A DNA stretch of 64,000 nt from assembly GCF_000718095.1 (NCBI RefSeq), contig NZ_JOEI01000021.1:1-64000 (forward strand), given 5' to 3'. Below, piece by piece: positions 50,978 to 59,875 of this stretch; position 1 is the first letter of the stretch; every line of letters starts with the position of its first letter. Made by a program: the position numbers and the translations under genes. The notes under the pieces were generated by a model. The model was not told the DNA's origin and made no database searches. It saw only the letters and a list, made by a program, of their open reading frames with translations. The DNA comes from Streptomyces scopuliridis RB72 (GTDB lineage Bacteria; Actinomycetota; Actinomycetes; Streptomycetales; Streptomycetaceae).

Positions 50978-53716
50978 TCACCGGGAATCGCTGCCGGCCG
51001 ACGACGCCGCCGCGCGGCCCGCCTCCAGCCGCGCCACCGGGATCCGGAACGGCGAGCAGGAGACATAGTCCAGACCCACCTCGTGGAAGAACTGCACCGA
51101 CTCCGGGTCGCCGCCGTGCTCACCGCAGACGCCGAGCTTGAGCCCCGGCCGGGTCGCCCGGCCCGCCTCGGCCGCGCTCCGTACGAGCGCGCCGACGCCG
51201 TCCCGGTCGATCGTCTCGAATGGGGAGACCCCGAAGATGCCCTTCTCCAGGTACGCCGTGAAGAAGCTCGCCTCCACGTCGTCGCGGGAGAAGCCCCAGA
51301 CGGTCTGGGTGAGGTCGTTCGTACCGAACGAGAAGAACTCCGCCGCCTCCGCGATCTGTCCGGCGGTCAGCGCGGCGCGCGGCAGCTCGATCATCGTGCC
51401 GAGCGCCAGTTTGAGTTCGACGCCGGTGGCCCGTTCGACCTCGGCGATGACCTGCTCGGCCTCGTCCCTGACGATCTCCAGCTCCTGGACGGTGCCGACG
51501 AGCGGAATCATGATCTCCGGGCGCGGGTCGCCCTTGGCGTTCTTGCGCTCGGCCGCCGCCTCCGCGATGGCGCGTACCTGCATGGCGAACAGCCCGGGGA
51601 TGACCAGGCCCAGCCGTACCCCGCGCAGACCGAGCATCGGGTTCTGCTCATGGAGCTTGTGCACGGCCTGGAGGAGGCGCAGATCGTTCTCGTTGTGGTC
51701 CTTGCGGGCCTCGGCGAGGGCGACCCGTACCGACAGTTCCGTGATGTCGGGCAGGAACTCGTGCAGCGGCGGGTCGAGCAGCCGGACCGTCACCGGCAGG
51801 CCGTCCATCGCCTCGAACAGCTCGATGAAGTCCTTCTTCTGGAGCGGCAGCAGCGCGCCCAGCGCCTCTTCCCGTTCGTCGTCCGTGTCGGCGAGGATCA
51901 GCTTCTCGACCATCCCTCGACGCTCGCCCAGGAACATGTGCTCCGTACGGCACAGCCCGATGCCCTGCGCGCCGAAGCGGCGGGCGCGCAGCGCGTCCTC
52001 GGCGTTGTCGGCGTTGGCGCGCACCCGCAGCCTGCGGCGGCGGTCGGCGTACGCCATGATCCGGTGGACGGCCTCCACCAGCTCGTCGGCGTCGTCGGCG
52101 CCCGCGTGCATCCGTCCCTCGAAGTACTCGACGACGGGCGACGGGACGACCGGGACCTCACCGAGGTAGACCTTGCCGGTCGAGCCGTCGATGGAGACGA
52201 CGTCGCCCTCCTCGATGACGGTCCCGTCGGCCGTCAGCCGGCGGGACTTGGTGTCGACCTCCAGCTCCTCGGCGCCGCAGACACAGGTCTTGCCCATGCC
52301 CCGGGCGACGACGGCGGCGTGCGAGGTCTTGCCGCCGCGTGAGGTGAGGATGCCCTCGGCGGCGATCATCCCGTCCAGGTCGTCGGGGTTGGTCTCGCGG
52401 CGGATGAGGATGACCTTCTCACCGGACCGGGACCACTTGATGGCGGTGTACGAGTCGAAGACCGCCTTGCCGACGGCCGCGCCCGGCGACGCGGCGATCC
52501 CGCGCCCGAGCAGCTGCCGCTTCGCGTTCTCGTCGAAGCGCGGGAACATCAGCTGGGCGAGCTGGGCGCCGTTGACGCGCTGGAGCGCCTCGGCCTCGTC
52601 GATCAGTCCCTGGTCGACGAGTTGGGTGGCGATCCGGAAGGCGGCGCCCGCGGTGCGCTTGCCGACGCGTGTCTGGAGCATCCACAACTGGCCGCGCTCG
52701 ATGGTGAATTCGATGTCGCACAGATCCCGGTAGTGCGTCTCCAGGGTCTCCATGATGCCCATGAGCTGGTCGTACGACTTCTTGTCGATCTGCTCCAGCT
52801 CGGCCAGCGCCACGGTGTTGCGGATGCCCGCGACGACATCCTCGCCCTGCGCGTTCTGGAGGTAGTCGCCATACACGCCCTGGTGGCCGCTGGCGGGGTC
52901 GCGGGTGAAGGCGACGCCCGTACCCGAGTCCGGGCCGAGGTTGCCGAAGACCATGGAACAGATCGTGACGGCGGTGCCGAGATCGCCGGGGATGCGCTCC
53001 TGACGGCGGTAGAGCTTGGCCCGGTCAGTGTTCCAGGACTCGAAGACCGCGCGGATCGCCAGATCCATCTGCTCGCGCGGATCCTGCGGGAAGTCGCGGC
53101 CCGCCTCCCGGGAGACGATCTTCTTGAACCGCTCGACCAGCTTCTTGAGGTCGGCGGTCTCCAGATCCACGTCGGTGGCGGCGTTCTTGGCCCGCTTGGC
53201 CTCCTCCAGCGCCTCTTCGAAGAGTTCGCCGTCGACCCCGAGCACGGTCTTGCCGAACATCTGGATCAGCCGGCGGTACGAGTCCCAGGCGAAGCGCTCG
53301 TCGCCCGCCTGCGCGGCAAGTCCGGCGACGGAGGCGTCGGAGAGCCCGACGTTCAGGACGGTGTCCATCATGCCGGGCATGGAGAACTTGGCGCCTGAGC
53401 GTACGGAGACGAGCAGCGGGTCGTCGGCCTGGCCGAGCCTCTTCGCCATCTTCTGTTCGAGGGCGTCGAGATGCGCACTCACCTCGTCGCGCAGAGCGGC
53501 CGGTTCGGCACCGCTGTCGAGATAGATGTTGCAGGCCTCGGTGGTGATGGTGAAGCCCGGCGGGACAGGCAGCCCGAGGTTGGTCATCTCGGCGAGATTG
53601 GCACCCTTGCCGCCGAGGAGATGCTTCAGATCCTTGTTGCCCTCGGTGAAGTCATAGACGAACTTCTCGCCCTGGAGCGTGGGGGTGGCTACATGGGGAT
53701 CGCTGTTTTCCGACAC
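50978..53716 (-). CDS. ppdK: Pyruvate, phosphate dikinase
   Basis: A 912-residue enzyme that interconverts pyruvate + ATP + Pi and phosphoenolpyruvate + AMP + PPi; it supports gluconeogenesis or PPi-based glycolysis. Domains: N-terminal ATP-grasp with KHLLGGKGANLAEM, the central phosphohistidine domain with ILTSRGGKTSHAAVVARGMGKTCVCG (catalytic His in TSHA), and the C-terminal TIM barrel with IGLCRTEHMFL and PGLKLGVCGEHGGDP. Length matches family. The GTG at 53716 has GAGGAG nine bases upstream. It has its own promoter region in the 245 bases after 53716 and terminates at the hairpin array. Confidence 0.96.
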   Translation of the reverse strand: MSENSDPHVATPTLQGEKFVYDFTEGNKDLKHLLGGKGANLAEMTNLGLPVPPGFTITTEACNIYLDSGAEPAALRDEVSAHLDALEQKMAKRLGQADDPLLVSVRSGAKFSMPGMMDTVLNVGLSDASVAGLAAQAGDERFAWDSYRRLIQMFGKTVLGVDGELFEEALEEAKRAKNAATDVDLETADLKKLVERFKKIVSREAGRDFPQDPREQMDLAIRAVFESWNTDRAKLYRRQERIPGDLGTAVTICSMVFGNLGPDSGTGVAFTRDPASGHQGVYGDYLQNAQGEDVVAGIRNTVALAELEQIDKKSYDQLMGIMETLETHYRDLCDIEFTIERGQLWMLQTRVGKRTAGAAFRIATQLVDQGLIDEAEALQRVNGAQLAQLMFPRFDENAKRQLLGRGIAASPGAAVGKAVFDSYTAIKWSRSGEKVILIRRETNPDDLDGMIAAEGILTSRGGKTSHAAVVARGMGKTCVCGAEELEVDTKSRRLTADGTVIEEGDVVSIDGSTGKVYLGEVPVVPSPVVEYFEGRMHAGADDADELVEAVHRIMAYADRRRRLRVRANADNAEDALRARRFGAQGIGLCRTEHMFLGERRGMVEKLILADTDDEREEALGALLPLQKKDFIELFEAMDGLPVTVRLLDPPLHEFLPDITELSVRVALAEARKDHNENDLRLLQAVHKLHEQNPMLGLRGVRLGLVIPGLFAMQVRAIAEAAAERKNAKGDPRPEIMIPLVGTVQELEIVRDEAEQVIAEVERATGVELKLALGTMIELPRAALTAGQIAEAAEFFSFGTNDLTQTVWGFSRDDVEASFFTAYLEKGIFGVSPFETIDRDGVGALVRSAAEAGRATRPGLKLGVCGEHGGDPESVQFFHEVGLDYVSCSPFRIPVARLEAGRAAASSAGSDSR

Positions 53717-53961
53717 GGGTCCGACTCCTCAAGGACGCGGTGGCTGCCCTGACGGCGAGGAACATACCCAGATCGAAGGTGCCTGGGTACGGCCACTTGC
53801 CTGTCATACGGCCTTAACCACCCGTCCGCCAGCAGATCGAAAGTGGCCGTGGCGTGGTCGGCCCGCCCGGTCTCCTTCACCCCTCGAAGCGGCCATGACC
53901 CGCACATGACCGGACGCGCTCATATGAGTGATGACATCGCCGTCTGAGTTCAAGTGATGAA

Positions 53962-53996
53962 CACAGAAAGGGTGGCACTGCGTGCCACCCTTTCTG
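53962..53996. terminator. Perfect hairpin terminator between ppdK and the HAD gene
   Basis: ACAGAAAGGGTGGCAC pairs with GTGCCACCCTTTCTGT around TGC, a 16-bp perfect stem. It lies downstream of the HAD gene on the minus strand; the symmetric A/T-rich base (AGAAAG/CTTTCT) gives a U-rich side for transcription in either direction. Confidence 0.85.
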
Positions 53997-54072
53997 TTCT
54001 GCACTCGCTCAAGATCCGCTCATCTGAGCTTTGCCCACATCAAACGTGGCGAGAATCACGCTCTCGAATGGC

Positions 54073-54738
54073 CTATCCGACGCCTGCGCAGCCCCTCAGC
54101 ACCGCCAGGTCGACATCCTCCAGACTCCGGGCGAAGTACCGCCCCGCCGCCGGGTCCACCGGCAGCAGCGAGGGCACCACCAGCACCGCGCACCCGGCCG
54201 CCTGGGCCGAGGCGCTGCCGTCCGGCGAGTCCTCCACGGCGACACACACGGCGGGCCCGACACCGAGCCGCTCGGCCGCCGCCCGGTAGGGATCGGGGTG
54301 CGGCTTGGTCCGTACGGTGTCGTCGGCGGAGAGCGTGAACGCGAACGGCACATCGGCCAGCGAGCCCGCGACCACCGAGTCCACGACGACCCGAGGGGAA
54401 GCGCTCACCAGCGCGAAAGGCACCTCGGCCCGCTCCAGTTCGGCCAGCAGCCGCCGGGCGCCCGGCCGCAGCGGCGCCCCCGCCTCCACGCGCCGGAAGA
54501 AGGACCCGGTCAGCTCCGCGGCGACCGTATCGGCGCATCCGCCGCCGGTGACCCGCACCAGATGAGCGGCGGTGTCGGCGACCGCCCGGCCGACCACCTC
54601 CGGGGCGTCCGCGCCGGTGAGCCGGTGGCCGAGGCTCCCGGCGATCTCGTCCGCCGACTCCCACCACAGCACCTCGGTGTCCACGAGGGTGCCGTCCATG
54701 TCGAAGAGGACGGCCGCGGGCGTCGTCGCCGTCCTCAC
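54073..54738 (-). CDS. HAD-family phosphatase, beta-phosphoglucomutase-like
   Basis: A 221-residue HAD hydrolase with motif I FDMDGTLVDTE, the cap domain (VLWWESADEIAGSLGHRL), motif II VSASPR, motif III Lys in RTKPHPDPYRAA and motif IV VEDSPDGSASAQAAG. It should remove phosphate from a small metabolite. The GTG at 54738 overlaps the stop of the ABC ATPase gene by four bases (GTGA), so it is the last gene of the importer operon and may act on the imported compound. It is not an obvious phosphonatase: the Lys-containing cap motif of PhnX is not seen. Confidence 0.88.
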   Translation of the reverse strand: MRTATTPAAVLFDMDGTLVDTEVLWWESADEIAGSLGHRLTGADAPEVVGRAVADTAAHLVRVTGGGCADTVAAELTGSFFRRVEAGAPLRPGARRLLAELERAEVPFALVSASPRVVVDSVVAGSLADVPFAFTLSADDTVRTKPHPDPYRAAAERLGVGPAVCVAVEDSPDGSASAQAAGCAVLVVPSLLPVDPAAGRYFARSLEDVDLAVLRGCAGVG

Positions 54739-55844
54739 GCGCCGCTGCCCGGGGCCGGCACCACGAGGACCGGGCGCCGCGCGGGCTCGACCGTCGCCCG
54801 TACCCCCGGGACCAGTTCGCCCGCGTCCCGGGACGGCACATCGGACTTCACCGAACCGCCGCCGGGCAGATCGAGCAGCACGCGCGTGACCGAGCCGAAG
54901 AAGGACGCGGAGACGACCGTCGCCGTACCGGCCGGATCGGCGGTGGCGGTGATGTTCTCGGGACGGATCAGCACCTCCACCTCCCGGCTCGCGGGAAGTT
55001 CGCCGTCCACGGGCAGGGTGACGCCCGCGACCTCGACCTGCCCGCCGTCCGTGAGCCGCCCGGCCAGCCGGTTCATGGTGCCGACGAACTCGGCGACGAA
55101 CGCCGTGGCGGGCCGCTCGTACAGCTCCGCGGGCGGCGCGCACTGCTCCAGCCGGCCCGCGTTGAGCACCGCCACCCGGTCGGCCATGGAGAGCGCCTCC
55201 TCCTGGTCATGGGTGACGAAGATGGTGGTGATGCCCAGCGACAGCTGGAGCCGCCGGATCTCCTCGCGCAGCGTCAGCCGGACCTTGGCATCGAGTGCCG
55301 AGAGCGGTTCGTCCAGCAGCAGGACGCGCGGGCGCAGCGCCAGCGCGCGGGCCAGCGCGACCCGCTGCTGCTGGCCGCCGGACATCTGGTGCGGATAGCG
55401 GTCGCCGTGTTCGGGAAGGCCGACCAGGTCGAGGAGTTCGGCCGCGCGGGCGCGCCGCTCGGCGGCGGACACCTTGCGCACCCGAAGTCCGAACGCCACG
55501 TTGTCGCGGGCGTTGAGATGCGGGAAGAGGCTGTACGACTGGAAGACCATGCCCGCGTCGCGCCGGTTGGCCGGTACGCGGGTGATGTCCTCGCCGTCCA
55601 CCAGCACCTCGCCCGAGTCCGGCTGCTCGAAGCCGGCCAGGACCCGCAGCGCCGTGGTCTTGCCGCAGCCCGAGGGGCCCAGCAGGGCGAGGAGTTCACC
55701 GGGCCGCGCCGTCAGATCGAGTCCGTCGAGGGCGACGGTCGGGCCGAACGCCCGGCGCAGACCGCGGAATTCGACCAGCGCTCCGGTCGTGGACGTGGTC
55801 CCCTCCTCCGGACGGTCTTCGGTTGCTGTCGAGGTGAGTGACAT
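54735..55844 (-). CDS. ABC importer ATPase (PotA/FbpC/AEP type)
   Basis: A 369-residue ATPase with Walker A LLGPSGCGKTTALRVLAGFE, Q-loop FQSYSLFPHLNARDNVAFGL, signature MSGGQQQRVALARAL, Walker B VLLLDEPLSALD and H-loop IFVTHDQEEAL, followed by a C-terminal TOBE regulatory domain (about 280-365). This subtype energises importers for polyamines, ferric iron or 2-aminoethylphosphonate. The ATG at 55844 has AAGGAG 11 bases upstream. It follows the permease gene by seven bases. Confidence 0.92.
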   Translation of the reverse strand: MSLTSTATEDRPEEGTTSTTGALVEFRGLRRAFGPTVALDGLDLTARPGELLALLGPSGCGKTTALRVLAGFEQPDSGEVLVDGEDITRVPANRRDAGMVFQSYSLFPHLNARDNVAFGLRVRKVSAAERRARAAELLDLVGLPEHGDRYPHQMSGGQQQRVALARALALRPRVLLLDEPLSALDAKVRLTLREEIRRLQLSLGITTIFVTHDQEEALSMADRVAVLNAGRLEQCAPPAELYERPATAFVAEFVGTMNRLAGRLTDGGQVEVAGVTLPVDGELPASREVEVLIRPENITATADPAGTATVVSASFFGSVTRVLLDLPGGGSVKSDVPSRDAGELVPGVRATVEPARRPVLVVPAPGSGA

Positions 55845-55851
55845 GGGAGGT

Positions 55852-56808
55852 CTACTCCTTGCCGGAGGCGGGAGAGGTGAGAGAGGCGGAAGTGCCGGAA
55901 GGGGCGGGCGGCGCGGGAGTTGCCGAGGCGGCGCGGGTCCCCGCACGCGACAGGAGCAGCAGCAGCGCCCAGGTGATCAGCAGGCTGAGCAGCGACACCG
56001 CCACCGACATCCGCGCCTGCGCGCCGGAGACGGAGACGATCCACACCGCGAACGGCCGGAAGCCGAGCAGCGAGGCGATCGTGTACTCCCCGAGCACCAG
56101 CGCCAGGGTGAGGAAGGAGGCACCGGCCAGCGAGGAGCGGAGGTTGGGCAGGATGACCCGCAGGATCACATACAGCCTGCTCGCCCCGCAGTTGCGCGCG
56201 GCCTCCACCAGGGTCGGTACGTCCACGGCGCGCAGCCCGGCGTCCAGCGAGCGGTAGACGAACGGCAGCGCGAGCACGGTGTAGGCGAGCACCAGCACGA
56301 CCGGGAACGACTCGTTCTGCACGGCCAGGAAGGTCTGGTAGAGCGGGGTACGGGAGAGATGGTCCGGTCCCCAGCGCAGCACGGTCGTGACGCCGGTGAC
56401 CAGCGCGATCGGCGGCACCACCAGCGGCAGCATGCAGACGATCTCGACGAGCGGCCGCAGCCGCGGCGCGCCCAGCCGTACGCCGACCAGCGCCGGCACG
56501 GCCAGCAGCAGCGCGAGCAGGATGGTGGCGGCGGCCAGCCCGAGGGAGAGCAGCAGGCTCCGGGTGAAGCCCTCGGCGGAGAGGATCCCGGTGTACGCGG
56601 CGAAGGAGACGCCCTGTCCCGGCGTGTGCACCGTGAAGACGAACGAGGACAGCAGCGGTACGAGGAAGTAGAGCCCGGCGAGCGCCAGCACCGCGCCGCG
56701 CCAGACGCGGGGGCGGCGGCGTGCCCGTACCCGTACGGCCTTGGGGTCCCGCGCCCGACGCGGGGTCCCTCCGGGGGCGGGGGCGGCGGTCGGTGTCAGT
56801 GCAGCCAT
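55852..56808 (-). CDS. ABC importer permease, second subunit
   Basis: A 318-residue inner-membrane permease with six predicted helices. A basic N-terminus (RRARDPKAVRVRARRRPRVW) precedes the first (LALAGLYFLVPLLSSFVFTV). The coupling EAA loop is LVEAARNCGASRLYVILRVILPNLRSS. The C-terminus is an Ala/Pro/Ser tail. It pairs with the permease encoded just upstream; their genes overlap by 13 bases. Confidence 0.92.
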   Translation of the reverse strand: MAALTPTAAPAPGGTPRRARDPKAVRVRARRRPRVWRGAVLALAGLYFLVPLLSSFVFTVHTPGQGVSFAAYTGILSAEGFTRSLLLSLGLAAATILLALLLAVPALVGVRLGAPRLRPLVEIVCMLPLVVPPIALVTGVTTVLRWGPDHLSRTPLYQTFLAVQNESFPVVLVLAYTVLALPFVYRSLDAGLRAVDVPTLVEAARNCGASRLYVILRVILPNLRSSLAGASFLTLALVLGEYTIASLLGFRPFAVWIVSVSGAQARMSVAVSLLSLLITWALLLLLSRAGTRAASATPAPPAPSGTSASLTSPASGKE

Positions 56809-57692
56809 CGGGTGCTCCGTCGCTGGAGGGGCAGATAGACCGCCATGACCAGCCCGGCGATCACGATCATGTCGAGGCTCAGCGCGAGCGCCACGTTCTC
56901 CTGTCCGACCAGGACGTTGCCGGAGAGCGCGTCCGCGATCTTCAGCGTGACCAGCGGGACCGAACCGCCCACCAGCGCGGCGGCGGTGGCGTGCGCGGCG
57001 AAGGCGCTGCCGAAGAGCAGCACGAACCCGCCGAGCAGCGAGGGCGCGAGGACCGGCAGTCCGACATGGCGCCAGAACTGCCAGCTGGTGGCCCCGGCGT
57101 TCTGCGCGGCCTCGCGCCACTGCGGGCGCAGGCCGTCCAGCGCCGGAACGCTCACCAGCACCATCAACGGCACCAGGAAGTAGAGGTAGATGACGGCGAG
57201 TCCGGTGAAGGAGTACAGGTTCCAGCCGGCGCTGTCGAGATGGCCGAGCCGGGTGACCACACCGGAGATGCCGAGGGTGGCGACGAACGCGAACGCCAGC
57301 GGGATACCGCCGAAGTTGGCGAGCACCCCGGAGGCGGTGAGCACGGCGTTGCGGAGTGCGCCGCCGCGTGAGGTGACGACCGCCTGGGCGATCAGCGTGC
57401 CGAGCAGGGTGGCGATCACGGCGGTCAGCGCGGAGAGTTCGACGCTGCCGGCCAGCGAGGTCAGATACGGGCCCTGGAGCGAACGCTGAAGGTGTTCACC
57501 GGTCAGGGCGGTGGCGCCGGTGGCCGGGTCGTCGCGGGTGACGGCCCCGTACAGCAGCGCGCCGACCGGCAGCCCGAAGCAGAGCGCGGCGAAGACGAGC
57601 AGCGGGAGGGCGCCGAGCCAGGCGCGCGGCGCCCGCCGCCGACGGCGTGTTCCGTCGGCGGCGCCCGGTGCGGACGAGGAGGGGGCGGGCAT
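56796..57692 (-). CDS. ABC importer permease, first subunit
   Basis: A 298-residue permease with a basic Pro/Arg-rich N-terminus, six predicted helices, and the EAA-type loop WREAAQNAGATSWQFWRHVGLPVLAPSLLGG. The ATG at 57692 overlaps the binding-protein stop by one base, so translation is coupled. The two permeases form the membrane channel of the importer. Confidence 0.92.
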   Translation of the reverse strand: MPAPSSSAPGAADGTRRRRRAPRAWLGALPLLVFAALCFGLPVGALLYGAVTRDDPATGATALTGEHLQRSLQGPYLTSLAGSVELSALTAVIATLLGTLIAQAVVTSRGGALRNAVLTASGVLANFGGIPLAFAFVATLGISGVVTRLGHLDSAGWNLYSFTGLAVIYLYFLVPLMVLVSVPALDGLRPQWREAAQNAGATSWQFWRHVGLPVLAPSLLGGFVLLFGSAFAAHATAAALVGGSVPLVTLKIADALSGNVLVGQENVALALSLDMIVIAGLVMAVYLPLQRRSTRWLH

Positions 57693-58840
57693 CAGGAGAC
57701 GGCCTTGTCCCAGTTCTCGGCGAGGGTGGCGTTGGCCGCGTCCAGCTCGGCGGACTCGGGGAAGCTCGGGGTGCCCTCGACCTTGGGGAGCTTGGCGACG
57801 AAGGTCTTGTCGGCGGTGCCTTCCGTGGTCATCGAGGGCAGCAGCACGGGGCGCGCGTACCCCTTCAGCCACAGGTTCTGGCCCTCGGCGCTGTACAGGA
57901 ACTCCATCCAGAGCCGGGCGGCGGCCGGGTGGGGCGCGTCCTTGTTGATGGCCTGCGAGTAGTACTGCGCGTACACGCCGTCGGCCGGGATGGCGACCTT
58001 CCAGTCGACGCCCTTGCCGCGGAACTGGTCGGCGTAACCGGCGTTGAGGTAGTCCCAGTCGATGCTGATGGGCGTCTCGCCCTTCTCGACCGTGGCCGGG
58101 GTGGACTCGACGGGGATGAAGTTGCCGTTCTTCTTCAGCTTGCCGAAGAAGTCGATACCGGGCTGGATGTCGCCGAAGGAGCCCTTGTTGGCGAGCGACG
58201 CCGCGTACACGCCGCCGAAGGCCGAACCGGACTTGGTGGGGTTGCCGTTGAGCGCCACCTTGCCCTTGTACTCGGGCTTGAGGAGATCGGCGAAGGTCTG
58301 GGGGCAGTTCTTGATCCGGGCCGCGTCGCAGCCGATCGAGACATAGCCGCCGTAGTCGTTGAACCAGCGGCCGTCCTTCTCCTTCTGGGCCTCCGGGATC
58401 TTGTCCCACGCCTCGACCTTGTACGGCGCGAAGAGGTTCTCGGCGGCCCCGCTGCGGGCGAAGGCGATCCCGAGGTCGAGGACGTCGGGCGCGCGCTTCT
58501 GGCCCTTGCGGGACTTGACGGCGGCGATCTCGTCGGAGCTGGAGGCGTCCGGGTTCTCGCTGCTGACCTTGATCTTGTACTTGGCCTCGAACGCCTTGAT
58601 GACCTCGCCGTAGTTGGCCCAGTCCGGCGGAAGAGCGATCACATTGAGCGTGCCCTCCTTCTCGGCGGCGGTGACGAGGGCGTCGATCCCGCCGAAGTCG
58701 GCGGCGGAGGCGGCGGTTCCGGCGGCCGTGCCGGTCTCCTCGGTCGCCGCGCCGCAGGCGGTGAGCGCGGTGAGCGCGGCGGTGGTGAGCGCCGCGGCGG
58801 CGATGAGCCGGCCGTGGGCGCGAGGACGGAATCGGGTCAC
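57692..58840 (-). CDS. ABC importer substrate-binding lipoprotein
   Basis: A 382-residue extracellular binding protein. The lipobox is LTAC at residues 26-29 after a Sec signal (LIAAAALTTAALTAL). The mature domain starts KEGTLNVIALPPDWANYGEVIKAFEAKYKIKV and contains YKVEAWDKIPEAQKEKDGRWFNDYGGYVSIGC, in the style of Fe3+/polyamine/2-aminoethylphosphonate binding proteins. ISIDWDYLNAGYADQFRGKG resembles the ligand-contacting hinge. The ligand is not decided by sequence. First gene of the five-gene importer operon (binding protein, two permeases, ATPase, HAD phosphatase). Confidence 0.92.
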   Translation of the reverse strand: MTRFRPRAHGRLIAAAALTTAALTALTACGAATEETGTAAGTAASAADFGGIDALVTAAEKEGTLNVIALPPDWANYGEVIKAFEAKYKIKVSSENPDASSSDEIAAVKSRKGQKRAPDVLDLGIAFARSGAAENLFAPYKVEAWDKIPEAQKEKDGRWFNDYGGYVSIGCDAARIKNCPQTFADLLKPEYKGKVALNGNPTKSGSAFGGVYAASLANKGSFGDIQPGIDFFGKLKKNGNFIPVESTPATVEKGETPISIDWDYLNAGYADQFRGKGVDWKVAIPADGVYAQYYSQAINKDAPHPAAARLWMEFLYSAEGQNLWLKGYARPVLLPSMTTEGTADKTFVAKLPKVEGTPSFPESAELDAANATLAENWDKAVS

Positions 58841-58885
58841 GCTGTGTCTCCCGGAGCGAAGTGTTTTTCATCGGGGGGTGTGCAA

Positions 58886-58899
58886 CTTGTTCATACAAG
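58886..58899. promoter_or_regulatory. HutC/GntR-type operator in the importer promoter
   Basis: A perfect inverted repeat CTTGT-TCAT-ACAAG lies 46 bases upstream of the binding-protein start. It has the GT-N4-AC centre typical of HutC-subfamily operators, matching the regulator encoded divergently at 59054. Confidence 0.55.
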
Positions 58900-59053
58900 C
58901 TGGCATCAGTTCGCCCGGCGGAAGTGTCCCGGAAGTGAACGCCACATGACCGTATCCGCAAGGTCCGGCCGCCGATTCCGAGTGGTTACAGTGAGGGGCG
59001 TGGGCCCCCGACGAATCGGGGTACCTGTACACAGTTCAGAAGGGGGACAGGGC

Positions 59054-59836
59054 GTGGGTTCGGACACGGGCGGTTCGCGCTATCTGGAGATCGCCGAGGC
59101 GCTGCGGCAGTCGATTCTGAGCGGCGAGCACCCCGTCGGTGCCCGCCTCCCCTCGGAGAGCGATCTGGCGGCCCACTGGTCGGTCTCGCGCGGCACGGTA
59201 CGGCAGGCGGTCGGGCTGCTCGCCTCGGAGGGGCTGATCGGCTCCCGGCAGGGCGCGCGCCGCGTCGTCCTGCGCCAGGAGCGCCGCCACAGCTTCCAGC
59301 AGCTCAACAGCTTCGCGCAGTGGGCCCAGGCCATGGGCTGCGAGGTCTCCAGCCTGATCCTCAGCCGTACGACCCGGCCCGCGACCGCCGAGGAGGCGTC
59401 CCGGCTGGGTGTCGCGCCGGACAGCGAGGTGCTGTACGTCGTGCGCGTACGGCGGCTGGACGGGGAGCCGGTGATGGTCGAGCGCACGGCGTATACGGAG
59501 TGGGTCGCGCCGGTCGTACGCGCGCTGCCCGACGATGTCGTCTCGATCATGAACAGCATCGCGGAGAACGCCGGAATCGTCGCCCACTACGGCGAGCACC
59601 TCATCGACGCCGTCGCGGCGGGCAGCGAGGACGCCCGGCTGCTCCGGGTCCGCCGGGCCAGCCCGCTGCTGCGGCAGCGTCATCTGACGAACACGGCGGC
59701 GGGCCGGCCCATCGAGTGGACCGACGACCGCTATCGCGCGGGCAGCGTGGCGTTCAGCGTCAGCAACTCCGCGGCGGCGGCGCCGCTGGAGCGGCAGGCG
59801 GGTCCCGAGGTGACCAGAGGCCCGTCCGGGGACTGA
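59054..59836 (+). CDS. GntR-family regulator, HutC subfamily
   Basis: A 260-residue regulator. The winged helix is YLEIAEALRQSILSGEHPVGARLPSESDLAAHWSVSRGTVRQAV with the GLIGSRQGARRVV wing; the UTRA effector domain follows (LILSRTTRPATAEEASRLGV, VMVERTAYTEWVAPVVRAL). HutC-type proteins sense small metabolites, often related to the transported substrate. The GTG at 59054 has AGGGGGA upstream; the much longer open frame upstream is antisense to the importer genes and is rejected. It is divergent from the importer operon and its likely repressor. Confidence 0.9.
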   Translation: MGSDTGGSRYLEIAEALRQSILSGEHPVGARLPSESDLAAHWSVSRGTVRQAVGLLASEGLIGSRQGARRVVLRQERRHSFQQLNSFAQWAQAMGCEVSSLILSRTTRPATAEEASRLGVAPDSEVLYVVRVRRLDGEPVMVERTAYTEWVAPVVRALPDDVVSIMNSIAENAGIVAHYGEHLIDAVAAGSEDARLLRVRRASPLLRQRHLTNTAAGRPIEWTDDRYRAGSVAFSVSNSAAAAPLERQAGPEVTRGPSGD

Positions 59837-59875
59837 GCGGCTGGGCGCACCCCGGCCCGGTCCGCCGAGGGTGCC

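Noticed and set aside
50628..51068. A plus-strand frame in the gap after ppdK
   Set aside because: It runs through all three hairpins and into the antisense of ppdK, with no ribosome site or recognisable protein.
54073..54738. Phosphonoacetaldehyde hydrolase (PhnX)
   Set aside because: The HAD motifs are of the beta-phosphoglucomutase-like type and the PhnX Schiff-base lysine motif is not visible.
57647..59053. A long upstream extension of the GntR regulator frame
   Set aside because: It lies antisense to the importer genes; the GTG at 59054 has a ribosome site and begins exactly at the winged-helix domain.
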